Shown piece after piece: positions 1 through 7,900 of a stretch of 42,120 nt of DNA (its first letter is position 1; each line of letters begins with the position of its first letter). The notes beneath the pieces were generated by a model. That model saw only the letters and a program-made list of their open reading frames with translations. It was not told the origin of the DNA and ran no database searches. This DNA is from a virus, in IMG/VR virus record IMGVR_UViG_3300032081_001312, positions 1 to 42,120 of that record; one strand, written 5' to 3'. Position numbers and translations under genes: made by a program.

Positions 1-669
1 CTAGTGCAAGCGCCGGCCGGTCCACACCACCCGGCCGACGATGTCGACCAGCGCAGGATCAATATCGGTCCAGTCGGGATAATGCGCATTGTCGCTCAGC
101 ACGCTGAACCGGCCCCGGAGCGGTCCCAGCGCGATCCGCTTCACCATCAGAACGCCATCCAGCCGCAGGACATAGACGCCATCCCGCAACCGTTCGGCGT
201 CATCATCATGATCGACCATGATATCGTCGCCGTCGCTCAAGGTCGGCGCCATCGATTCGCCATCGACGCGAATGATCGATACGCGCTGCGGCCGCACTCC
301 CAGATGGCGCAGCCAGCGCGCGTCGAAGGCCATCACGCCCGCCGCGCGCTCATCCTCGTCCAGCGTGCCGCCGCCTGCCGAGGCACCCAGCGAAAGGCGG
401 GGGACGGACACCACCGCAGGCGTGCCGCGCACCCGCGCGGACACGACCGGCGCGGGCGTTCCGCCGCCGAGCAATTCTTCGGGCACCCCGAAATAACGAG
501 CCAGCACGCGCCGGTCGTCCTCATCCAGTTTCCGCGGCGTGCCGCGCTTGATGAACTGCTGGATATAGGCCGGGTTGCGGCCGATCAGCCGGGACAGATC
601 GGCGTAATTTTCCCCACGTTCGGCAATCAACCGATCCAGGGCGATCCGGGCATCCTGCGCTTGGTCCAT
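1..669 (-). CDS. S24-family (LexA/CI-like) transcriptional repressor, probably host
   Basis: A 222-residue regulator with an N-terminal helix-turn-helix (about residues 8-66) and a C-terminal S24 peptidase fold. The Ser-Lys dyad is S139 (GESM) and K177 (MVKR). A plausible Ala-Gly self-cleavage point lies at A98-G99. I chose ATG 669 over an in-frame ATG at 726 because two inverted repeats (694-713, 725-740) would otherwise lie in or at the edge of coding sequence. The gene lies outside the inferred prophage end and resembles sphingomonad chromosomal S24 regulators (recalled, not searched). It is related in architecture to the phage repressor at 25167-25895 but diverged from it. Its targets are unknown. 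Confidence 0.82.
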   Translation of the reverse strand: MDQAQDARIALDRLIAERGENYADLSRLIGRNPAYIQQFIKRGTPRKLDEDDRRVLARYFGVPEELLGGGTPAPVVSARVRGTPAVVSVPRLSLGASAGGGTLDEDERAAGVMAFDARWLRHLGVRPQRVSIIRVDGESMAPTLSDGDDIMVDHDDDAERLRDGVYVLRLDGVLMVKRIALGPLRGRFSVLSDNAHYPDWTDIDPALVDIVGRVVWTGRRLH

Positions 670-693
670 ATCCGGTCCATTACCGATAAGATT

Positions 694-713
694 TTTCCTA
701 GACAAGTAGGAAA
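694..713. promoter_or_regulatory. Inverted repeat, probable autoregulatory operator
   Basis: Perfect 7-bp arms TTTCCTA and TAGGAAA are separated by six bases. The site is 25-45 bases upstream of the S24 gene start at 669 and between divergent genes, the usual place for a repressor to bind its own promoter. The sequence is seen; the function is inferred. Confidence 0.55.
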
Positions 714-724
714 TAGGGTCTGAC

Positions 725-740
725 ATAGGAATATACCTAT
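725..740. promoter_or_regulatory. Second inverted repeat in the S24/small-gene intergenic region
   Basis: Arms ATAGG and CCTAT flank AATATA. The TAGG core is shared with the 694-713 site, so the two could be bound by the same protein. The centre is 46 bases from the start of the rightward gene at 786. Confidence 0.45.
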
Positions 741-785
741 TGGCTCGCATCGGGCGAGTCGCCATGACTGGGGAGATGAGACGCG

Positions 786-971
786 ATGCTCTTGCGTATG
801 ATCGAGACATTCCTGCGCCAGAACGACATGACGCCGACCACATTCGGCCGCCATAGTGCGCGCGATCCGCGCCTGGTGTTCGATTTGCGGCTGGGCCGCG
901 AACCGGGCGAGCGGTTGACGAGGCGTGTAGAACATTTCATGAACACTTATCGCAGGAGCCGGGGCCAATGA
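786..971 (+). CDS. Small conserved hypothetical protein (host)
   Basis: Encodes 61 residues, charged and probably helical, beginning MLLRMIETFLRQNDM and with a central RHSARDPRLVFDLRLGREP segment. It resembles a small family common on sphingomonad chromosomes (recalled). It is divergent from the S24 gene, and its stop overlaps the ATG of the next gene (ATGA at 968-971), so the two were translationally coupled before the prophage entered. No function is assigned. Confidence 0.65.
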   Translation: MLLRMIETFLRQNDMTPTTFGRHSARDPRLVFDLRLGREPGERLTRRVEHFMNTYRRSRGQ

Positions 972-1013
972 CAAGGGTCGATCACTATTTCCGCCAGCCC
1001 AACCTGATCCGAA
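968..1013 (+). pseudogene. 5' fragment of a host gene interrupted by the prophage
   Basis: The ATG at 968 overlaps the stop of the upstream gene and is preceded by AGGAG at 954-958. It opens a frame reading MTRVDHYFRQPNLIR before reaching the inferred prophage TG at 1014. The TAG stop three bases later is made by phage sequence. The rest of the gene should lie beyond the right prophage end, outside the window. Too little remains to identify it. Confidence 0.5.
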
Positions 1014-1057
1014 TGTAGCGGGCCAAAAATTCGGGCCAAAAATTCGGGTCAAAAATT
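1014..1057. repeat. Probable left prophage end: TG plus three tandem 13-bp repeats
   Basis: After TGTAG come CGGGCCAAAAATT (1019-1031), CGGGCCAAAAATT (1032-1044) and CGGGTCAAAAATT (1045-1057). Mu-family elements start with 5'-TG and carry multiple transposase sites at their ends (established). The core CCAAAAATTCGG differs by one base from the reverse complement of the operator motif found near 25.8 kb. Assignment as the transposase-binding end is inferred. Confidence 0.65.
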
Positions 1058-1091
1058 AAGCTGAGAAAGAGCGGTTCAGGGTTCTTGCACA

Positions 1092-1112
1092 GGCGCTTCA
1101 GGCGCCTTTTTT
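1092..1112 (+). terminator. Rho-independent terminator facing into the prophage
   Basis: GGCGC (1092-1096), a 5-base loop, GCGCC (1102-1106) and then six T on the plus strand. It overlaps the 3' end of the leftward gene at 1098. Placed just inside the left end, it would block host transcription entering the leftward late operon from behind. Confidence 0.6.
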
Positions 1113-1355
1113 AGTGCCCGGCTCTGAAGCAGCCAGATAGGTTTCCATCTGCGCGCGGCCGACACCAGCAGTCGATCTAGCGCTAGCCTCAAGCGCTTCC
1201 TTCACCGCTTCACGAACGGCATCCTCCTGCGATTGGCGCGCGACGGATTCGGCCTTTGCGCGAGGACGCGAGAGACGATCGACGGCGGCCTGCGCCACGG
1301 CGGCTAGTACGACATTGCCGAGCCACTTGGCGATCTTGCCGAAGGGAAGTTTCAT
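1098..1355 (-). CDS. Small lysis-cassette protein, unidentified
   Basis: Encodes 85 residues. The N-terminus KLPFGKIAKWLGNVVLAAVA can form one hydrophobic or amphipathic helix (about residues 2-27), followed by a charged Ala/Glu/Arg-rich helix. The start at 1355 is preferred over 1361 because GGAG then has normal spacing. ATG 1355 overlaps the endolysin stop (ATGA). Last in the leftward operon after the endolysin, it may be a holin or accessory lysis protein, but no family is recognised and there is only one possible membrane segment. Confidence 0.6.
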   Translation of the reverse strand: MKLPFGKIAKWLGNVVLAAVAQAAVDRLSRPRAKAESVARQSQEDAVREAVKEALEASARSTAGVGRAQMETYLAASEPGTKKGA

Positions 1356-2017
1356 GCGCATTTCTCCAAAGGAACATTGCCGATGCGATTGATGATCCAG
1401 CCCGGCATGAAGGTCTCGTAGGTCGAGTTACCCTCGGTCAGCCGGAGGTAGTGGGCGGCCTGCTGGGCATCCATGAGCTTGATGATCATGCGGCAGGTCT
1501 CGACCTTGCCGCGCAACTCCTGGAGCGCGGTATAGGCGGCCATGGTTTTAGTACCGGCCTGACCGTCCACCTTCAGTTCGGCATAATCCCGGCCCTGCCG
1601 GTTGAGACTGTTGAGGGCGATCTGCAACCAGCGAGACGGCTGGGCGGGACCGGTATTGACCCCGCTATCCACAGCCTCTTCACCCACCGGCGCGGACAGT
1701 TCGATCAGCCGGTCAAAGCCCGGCGCACGGATATAGTCCTCGAAGTAGATTTGCCGGGCCAACTCCTTGGGCAAATCCTTCATCGCGCCCTTGTAACCAT
1801 GCGCACGGGCGACCTGCTCGGTGATGCCGTGATTGGTGGCCCCACCCGGATCGCGCGGGTTGTTGACGTAGCCGCCTTCGACATTGAAGATCGAGGCGAT
1901 GATCGCCAGAACAGCGACGGTCAGACCGCCGCCTGCGACTCGAGTGGATAGCTGGGCCATGTCACGCGGCATGGCGGAAAGCGCTGCCGGCCCTTGGTAT
2001 CCGCCGCTGGCAATCAT
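1352..2017 (-). CDS. Endolysin, glycoside hydrolase family 108, probable SAR endolysin
   Basis: A 221-residue N-acetylmuramidase-type lysin that degrades peptidoglycan at the end of the lytic cycle. The GH108 motif EGGYVNNPRDPGGATNHGIT begins at the catalytic Glu, E47. Directly before it lies a weakly hydrophobic Gly/Ala-containing segment (about residues 29-44, GGGLTVAVLAIIASIF), as in signal-anchor-release lysins that reach the periplasm through Sec and then leave the membrane. The C-terminal part resembles a peptidoglycan-binding domain. Internal ATGs at 1972 and 1960 are alternative starts; 2017 is chosen for its ATGA overlap with the upstream tail gene. No canonical multi-span holin is visible nearby, which fits a SAR system. 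Confidence 0.85.
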   Translation of the reverse strand: MIASGGYQGPAALSAMPRDMAQLSTRVAGGGLTVAVLAIIASIFNVEGGYVNNPRDPGGATNHGITEQVARAHGYKGAMKDLPKELARQIYFEDYIRAPGFDRLIELSAPVGEEAVDSGVNTGPAQPSRWLQIALNSLNRQGRDYAELKVDGQAGTKTMAAYTALQELRGKVETCRMIIKLMDAQQAAHYLRLTEGNSTYETFMPGWIINRIGNVPLEKCA

Positions 2018-2766
2018 GCCCAGTCGATGACGGAGCCTGCCCAGCGCGTGTTGGCAGGATCGAGGCGCTCATATGCCTGGAACCGCTCAAAAACGCCATA
2101 GTGGATGGCCTCGTTCATACCTGCGGAAAGTTCTGCATCCTCGACCACCAGAACCGGTCGCGTCAGGCCCCTGTCCTTCTTGATCGACCAGAGTTGATTG
2201 GTTTCCGCATCGGTCAGGTCGACGAAAGAGAAGGCGAACTGCGATTTGACCACGCCATCGCCAATGGCAAAGCCACCGCCTGGCAGTTCTTCGCGACTCG
2301 CGGTGTCCACCGGCATCCGGCCTGGCCCATGCTCCCGGAACTTCTCGAATGCGCGCCCGATCACGAGCGCGCCCGCAAAAAGCGGCGCCGTGCCCGATTG
2401 CACCAGGGTCAGCCGAAAATAGCGCGAGGACACCGGCGCGGCGAGGCGCGCAAAACAATGATGACGCGGACCTTCGCTGTCGGCTGCGCGCATCGGGCCA
2501 GACACCTTGATCGTCGTGAGGCCAGTGCCCAAGCCGGTTCCCCGCGCAATCGTCCAGGCTGCCGCCGCAGTTGCATTGGTGTAGCCAAGATAGAAGCTGT
2601 CGACAGAGACTGCTGCGCCCATGTCGATATCCATGGCGAGTGACGACACCGATGTAGCAATCCATGCCTCATTGGGGTCTGCGGTCAGGAGGTTCGCCTG
2701 CCCTGATCCCGTCACGGTCGGCGTCATGGCCACGGTCAGAGGTTTGATGATCAGAACGCCGCTCAT
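2014..2766 (-). CDS. Accessory tail protein with a discoidin-like segment
   Basis: Encodes 250 residues. The middle contains SSRYFRLTLVQSG, reminiscent of discoidin (F5/8 type C)-like beta-sandwich modules in phage tail proteins, and the C-terminal half ends in a WAGSVIDWA segment. It lies between small tail genes and the endolysin and overlaps both neighbours by four bases. A tail-tip or fibre role is inferred from position and fold resemblance; no precise family is assigned. Confidence 0.6.
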   Translation of the reverse strand: MSGVLIIKPLTVAMTPTVTGSGQANLLTADPNEAWIATSVSSLAMDIDMGAAVSVDSFYLGYTNATAAAAWTIARGTGLGTGLTTIKVSGPMRAADSEGPRHHCFARLAAPVSSRYFRLTLVQSGTAPLFAGALVIGRAFEKFREHGPGRMPVDTASREELPGGGFAIGDGVVKSQFAFSFVDLTDAETNQLWSIKKDRGLTRPVLVVEDAELSAGMNEAIHYGVFERFQAYERLDPANTRWAGSVIDWA

Positions 2767-3125
2767 GCGAGCTTCCTCAAGACGGTCAGGTTGGTCCGCT
2801 CCACCTTTTCCAATTCTCTGGCTCCCAGGACGAAGACGTTGGCGCCGCCGGTATAGCCGGCGCGGGAAGCCGTCAGGCGGATGGGCTTACAAATCAGATC
2901 GACCCGCAAGCCTGCCACCTGGAGGATTTCGACGACCATCGGCGCACCGAAAAGGTCGAGTTGCCGGGCCGCTTCTTCTTCAGCGTCCGCCTTGGCCGCC
3001 AACGCTGAGACATTCTCGGCCACCGCCGCCAGACTGCCCCACGCCGTTTCAAGCGCGGCAGAGCTGGCGACAGCATTGAGGCAAGCCGAACCGAGCCAGG
3101 CTGCAAATTCGGCGTTGACGGTCAT
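2763..3125 (-). CDS. Hypothetical tail-module protein
   Basis: Encodes 120 residues: an Ala-rich helical N-terminal half (AAWLGSACLNAVASSAALE) and a more beta-like C-terminal half with RLTASRAGYTGG. ATG and stop overlap the neighbouring genes (ATGA), placing it firmly in the leftward tail operon. Function not recognised; a chaperone or assembly role is only a guess. Confidence 0.6.
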   Translation of the reverse strand: MTVNAEFAAWLGSACLNAVASSAALETAWGSLAAVAENVSALAAKADAEEEAARQLDLFGAPMVVEILQVAGLRVDLICKPIRLTASRAGYTGGANVFVLGARELEKVERTNLTVLRKLA

Positions 3126-3445
3126 TCCGCGACAGCCTCTTCCTCGGGTTCGGCCGCAAGCGCCTCAAGGCGCGTCGCTTCACGCCCGAGCAGGTCGCGG
3201 ACCGTCCTGTTGACCGAGATGACGTTGGCCATTTGCTCGCGGGCCATGCTGCCATTGGGCAGTTGCGTCAGCAGCGCCTCCAGATCGTCGGCAACCTTGA
3301 TCGATGCCGCCCGGTCGAGGACGGCCTTGGCGGCCTGCACGCCGCCAAGGGAGGCGGCGGCGAGCTGGCGATCAAGTTGCGTCTGCTGTGCGGCAAGGGC
3401 GGCCTGCTGGGCTTCCAGTTCGGCCAGGGTGGTGGTGTCAGTCAT
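3122..3445 (-). CDS. Hypothetical coiled-coil protein of the tail module
   Basis: Encodes 107 residues. Residues 8-35 (AELEAQQAALAAQQTQLDRQ) form a likely coiled coil, and the C-terminus is acidic (EPEEEAVAE). It overlaps the next gene by four bases. Possibly a fibre-assembly chaperone by position, but no family was recognised. Confidence 0.6.
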   Translation of the reverse strand: MTDTTTLAELEAQQAALAAQQTQLDRQLAAASLGGVQAAKAVLDRAASIKVADDLEALLTQLPNGSMAREQMANVISVNRTVRDLLGREATRLEALAAEPEEEAVAE

Positions 3446-3469
3446 GGGATACTCCGGTTGATAAAGAGG

Positions 3470-3907
3470 TTAGGCGGCTGCCTGCGGGCGCGCACGCTTG
3501 GGCGCGCGGCTCTCCAGCCCGTCCATCTGGTCGAGCGTGTCGGCGACGTTGAGCTTGAAACTGGCATTGCCCGAGGCGATCGACAGGATGGCGTTGACGC
3601 CAGTCGGACTGTCCAGCACCTCCAGACGCGCCACGACGCGGTCGCGGGAAAGGGTGACCCGATGCGTCTGACCATCCACGCCGACCACCGTCAGTTCGAT
3701 CGGGTTCTGGATGCCGCCTGCGTCGATCACCTGCTTTTTCACGAAGCCATATTGATCGGTCAGCGCCTCATCGGCCGCGCCGGACCCGATATCATAGCCA
3801 ATGACGGAGCCTTTGCCTTCATCGCGCTCCTCGACGATGTTGATGGATGCCGCCGGCAGCTCGAAGCGGGCACCATTTTGCAGCTTTAGTTTCAGGGTCG
3901 GGATCAT
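3470..3907 (-). CDS. Hypothetical tail-module protein
   Basis: Encodes 145 residues, mixed alpha/beta, with a basic proline/alanine tail (APKRARPQAAA). AAGGAGAATGAC precedes the ATG at 3907, a good ribosome binding site. It sits between the paralogous tail-tip proteins and the coiled-coil gene. No domain assigned. Confidence 0.6.
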   Translation of the reverse strand: MIPTLKLKLQNGARFELPAASINIVEERDEGKGSVIGYDIGSGAADEALTDQYGFVKKQVIDAGGIQNPIELTVVGVDGQTHRVTLSRDRVVARLEVLDSPTGVNAILSIASGNASFKLNVADTLDQMDGLESRAPKRARPQAAA

Positions 3908-3931
3908 GTCATTCTCCTTCAGTTGAGTTGG

Positions 3932-4675
3932 TCAGAAGCCGGTCACATCCAACACAGCCCAGGAATATTGGGGCTGGCGGTAGTTGTAGCCGGGGGGTGG
4001 CGGAGGCGATGGAGGCACGGGAAAAAATGTCGTGCTGAATTGCGTCAGCAAATACTGCGAGGACACGGACGCTCCGTTGACAGCCACCCCCAGTGCAGCC
4101 GCCGACATGTTATCGTTGTAGCCATTCTGAGCGCCTGCCACCGGCGTTATCAAACGGTTACTACGCCCTGTCCTTGATCCCATCACGATCGCGTAGGTGG
4201 CACCGGCCGGAAGATTGGCGGCAGGCCCGGAACTGCCGGGGTCTGACGCCGTGTCGAACTCGCCGCGCAGCGTTGATGCGATCCGCGCATATCTATGCCG
4301 GCTGTCATATTTGACCTGCCCGGCGCGCATGATCCTCATTCCCCACCCCGGCCCGAGGACAGGTGGCTCACCAAATTCATAGCAGGCGACAGTGGTCGAT
4401 GCGCTGGCGGTGTAGCTCCAGAATGTGAACGTCCAACTGTTTGAGCCGTTATCTCTGGTGACCCAGGCGAGGAACGTGGGCGCAGAGCATTGGAAAGCCA
4501 CCACCGGCAGTTCGGAAGCGACAAACGTGAAAGCCGCGCTGCGCAGATTGTCTCCTACCAGGCCGGCGCTGACCGTCAGGGTCGTCTTCGATCGCAGCGC
4601 CATATTGGCATACAGATCATCGATCTGGATGGAGCCGGTTTGCCGGTTTCTGATCCGCGTACCGTATCTGCCCAT
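3932..4675 (-). CDS. Tail-tip accessory protein, related to the 4676-4957 product
   Basis: Encodes 247 residues. It contains GWGMRIMRAGQVKYDS near the middle, matching GWGMRVKRNGVVEQE at the start of the product encoded at 4676-4957. The C-terminus has a proline run (PVPPSPPPPPGYNYRQPQY), a flexible linker before the last few residues. The ATG directly follows the TAG of the upstream gene. Located just downstream of the gpJ gene, it is probably a receptor-binding or tip-decorating protein (inference). Confidence 0.62.
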   Translation of the reverse strand: MGRYGTRIRNRQTGSIQIDDLYANMALRSKTTLTVSAGLVGDNLRSAAFTFVASELPVVAFQCSAPTFLAWVTRDNGSNSWTFTFWSYTASASTTVACYEFGEPPVLGPGWGMRIMRAGQVKYDSRHRYARIASTLRGEFDTASDPGSSGPAANLPAGATYAIVMGSRTGRSNRLITPVAGAQNGYNDNMSAAALGVAVNGASVSSQYLLTQFSTTFFPVPPSPPPPPGYNYRQPQYSWAVLDVTGF

Positions 4676-4957
4676 CTAGCGCACCCAGTAGACAATGATG
4701 GCCTGCGAGGTGGAACCTGCAGGATATTCCCAGGAAAGCGTGCTCCCGCTGACGGATATCGTCGGCATGATTGCCGCGAGCGGCGGGGCGTTGAAGAAAA
4801 CCACCTGCCATTCTGGCGTGCCCGTCAGCAGGCCATCATCGTTCACCGAGCCATTCACGCCGGCGGTGTCCACCCGTCCGATGATCCGTCCCATATTGGT
4901 GAGCGGCTCCTGCTCCACCACGCCGTTGCGCTTCACCCTCATGCCCCAGCCGCTCAT
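4676..4957 (-). CDS. Small tail-tip accessory protein with GWGMR motif
   Basis: Encodes 93 residues starting MSGWGMRVKRNGVVEQE and ending in short beta-strand-like stretches (TISVSGSTLSWEY). The ATG overlaps the stop of the large gpJ-like gene (ATGA), so the two are translationally coupled. It shares the GWGMR(V/I)xRxGxV motif with the next gene, suggesting duplication. Function inferred only from context. Confidence 0.6.
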   Translation of the reverse strand: MSGWGMRVKRNGVVEQEPLTNMGRIIGRVDTAGVNGSVNDDGLLTGTPEWQVVFFNAPPLAAIMPTISVSGSTLSWEYPAGSTSQAIIVYWVR

Positions 4958-7900
4958 GCGAGATAGCCCAGTTCGATGGTGACGCCGGAAGCATCATCGC
5001 CGATGGTCTGCGTCGGTCGGCCCTGGCTGTCGAAATCGAGGTTCCAGAAACCACCCTTGCCCGACGGCGTGATGAAGCGCGCCCGATCGGTGCGAAAGGT
5101 CAGGTCGGCGCGCTGGCCATTATTGTTCATAACCATGCCGCTGACATAGCCATTCACGTCGATTTCAAAGCCCCATCTCGCGAACAGCGTCGTCACATTG
5201 TTTTCGACCGAGGCGATGGCACTAGCCTGCTGGCTGACCGTCGCTCCCTGGGCGGAAACCGTGCTGCTGAGCGAGGCATATTGCGTCGACAAGGTGGAGA
5301 GGGTTGACGCCTGCTGCGCGACGGTCGCCGACAGCGTTGAAATGTCCGCAGTTGCCTGCTTGGCCGCGATTTCCTGATCCGTGGCCGGGCGGAAGCTGGC
5401 CTTGTGCCATTCGATCTGGTTGGCAGTAGCTGCTGTGATGTAGCTGGGCGCACCACTATAGCGGTTCATGAGGAAGATCGTATAGCCGTGCGCCGATGAC
5501 GTCGTCACCTGTATCAGCTTACGCCACCGTCTAACGCCCGTGTTGCCATTGCCACTAACCCCAGCCGTATCGGCCTCATTATAGAGATCGATATAGTGGT
5601 TCTGGGCCGTGCTGCCTGTCGGGTTCACGACGCGAAAAAGTGCGCAAGAACCGCGCAAGTCACCACTGTTTCGACGCGCGTCGACTTCAAGCACCAGCCA
5701 CATATTGTTCTGGATTACCTGCGTCGCCGTGTAGGTGGTCGCCTGCATACCGCCGCCGCCATTCTCACTGTTGGACGCCATTGACGTCATCGGGGCGTAG
5801 GGACTTTGCGCCCCGGTCATCTTGTATGTCGTAATGTAGGTGCCTGCCCAGAGCGAATAGTTGGTCGGCAGCGCCTGCCCGTTGGGCCAATCGGAAAATA
5901 CGGGGTTTGGGTTGATTGACGCCGCTGCAACCTGCGCGCTGATCGTAGCGATGCTCTGCGCGGCAGCGGCGGCATTGGTCGCCACGGTCGCCTGGCTGCT
6001 GGCTGTCGTCGCAGCGCTTTGCGCCTGACCAGCATAGATTGATGCGTTGCCGGCGCTGCTCGATGCCGAGGAGGCCGAACTGCTCGCGGAGGCGGCGCTG
6101 GAACTCGCTGCGGACGCCGACGATGCCGCCTCGCCTGCCTTCGTCTGCGCGGTATTGGCATGGCCGCTCGCTGCGGTCGCGCTGGCGCCCGCCTGCCCGG
6201 CGCTGGTGGCAGCGTTGCTTGCCGACGTGCTGGCCGCGCTGGCGCTGTTTGCGGCCGCCATTTTGTCCGTGACGTCAGTTACGCGGATCGAGCCTATACG
6301 GACAACCATATCCGTTTCCGCAGACGAAAGACGCAGACCAAACCGGGCCAGAATGGCGGTTGACGGCCACGCTGTCGCGCCATTGGCCGTGGTGTCGCTG
6401 AATAGGGCCACCACCTCCCGCACGCCGCTGTCGACAGTCGTATTGCTCACAAAGGAGTTGCTGATCTCGACGCAACTTCCATCCATCCATTCGCCGATAA
6501 TGGTGAACTGGTAGGAGCCATCGCCCTGACGCACGCGGATGCGCGCCCGGACCTCGTAAAAGCGGCCTGCGGTAGTTTGCACAACGCCGCGCGTCAGGAC
6601 GCCCTGGCCTGCTTTAAACCATGCGAAATCAGCACATTGACCAAAGATGCCATCACCAACGATGACCGTGCCCGTGGCGTTGCCAACATTCTGCGGTAGG
6701 CCGGAGCGGCTATTGGTCCATTGGTTCAGGCCGTCCGAGAAATCATAGGGCAGAACCGACGATGCGGCCTGCGACTGGATCATCGCATTGTAGCTGGACG
6801 CAGCCGACACTGCGCTGCCTGCGGCGGCCGTCGCCGAATTCCCAGCCTCTGTAGCCTTGGTGGAAGCGATCGACGCGGAACCGGCGGCGGCGGTAGCACT
6901 ATTGCCCGCGTTTGTAGCCGATTGCGCCGCATTGGTGGCAGCGGTGCTTGCCATCGACGCGGACCCGGCGGCGTTCGTGGCAGAGGTGGAGGCCTGCGAG
7001 GCGCTGGTGCTAGCCTGGCCGGCGCTGGTGCTGGCCTGCCCGGCCGAGGTCGCGGCGTTGGTGGCGGAGCCTTGCGCGGCACTGGCGCTGTTACCGGCCG
7101 CCGTAGCTGACCCAGCCGCGCTGGAAGCACTGATCGCCGCCGCCTGCGCCGCCTTGGCGGGCGCCAGCGCGTCCGACCCGACGACGCGGATCGAGCGGAT
7201 CGTCACTTCCCGGCCGACCGCAACCGCATTATCGGTGTCGAAACGCAGGCCTGTGATAGTGCTGGATGTCCAATCGCTCGCGCCCGAAACCGCGTTGGGC
7301 ATGTCAAACACCAGCGTCGTTGTGGCGTTGATTGCCGGTTCGCCCTGAACAGCAAGCGCCCTATAGCTGCCGTTCCAACCGTGACCGGAGGTGGCCCAGT
7401 AAAGTGTGCCGTCCCAAGCGCCTAGCGTCGGCGCGGTTCGGGTCAGCTCAATGAGAACCCGAGTGAAGCGCGATCCCTGAATTGAAAGGCCGGTGCGCGA
7501 GATATAGGGATCGCCACTTGTCGGGACCACACGAAGACCGCCACTCCCTCCAGTGAGCGTGGCATTATTCGCCGCGAAGCCGTTCAGAGTGCCATCGGTG
7601 AAATCCGCAACTAACCCGGCATCGATATAGCCCGCGTTGCTTGAAGCAATGTCTGCCGCAATCCGGCTGCTCTCTGCAGCCGAAGCGCTCTGCGCTGCCC
7701 CGGTCGAGGACGAGCTGGCCGCTGAGGCGCTGGTAGCGGCTGCGCTGGCGCTGTTCGCCGCGTTGGCGGCCTGCGTTGACGCCGTGGTTGCGGAGCCTTG
7801 CGCCGCCGTGGCGCTCGTTCCCGCCGCCGTAGCCGATGTCGCGGCGTTCGAGGCCGAGCCGGACGCCGCCGTAGCGCTGTTGGCGGCGGCCAGCTTCTCG

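Noticed and set aside
930-944. GAAC-N7-GAAC match to the LexA box
   Set aside because: It lies inside the coding sequence of the 786-971 gene (VEHFMNTY codons), and about one random match is expected in the window. The nearness to the 968 start is noted, but I do not call it a site.
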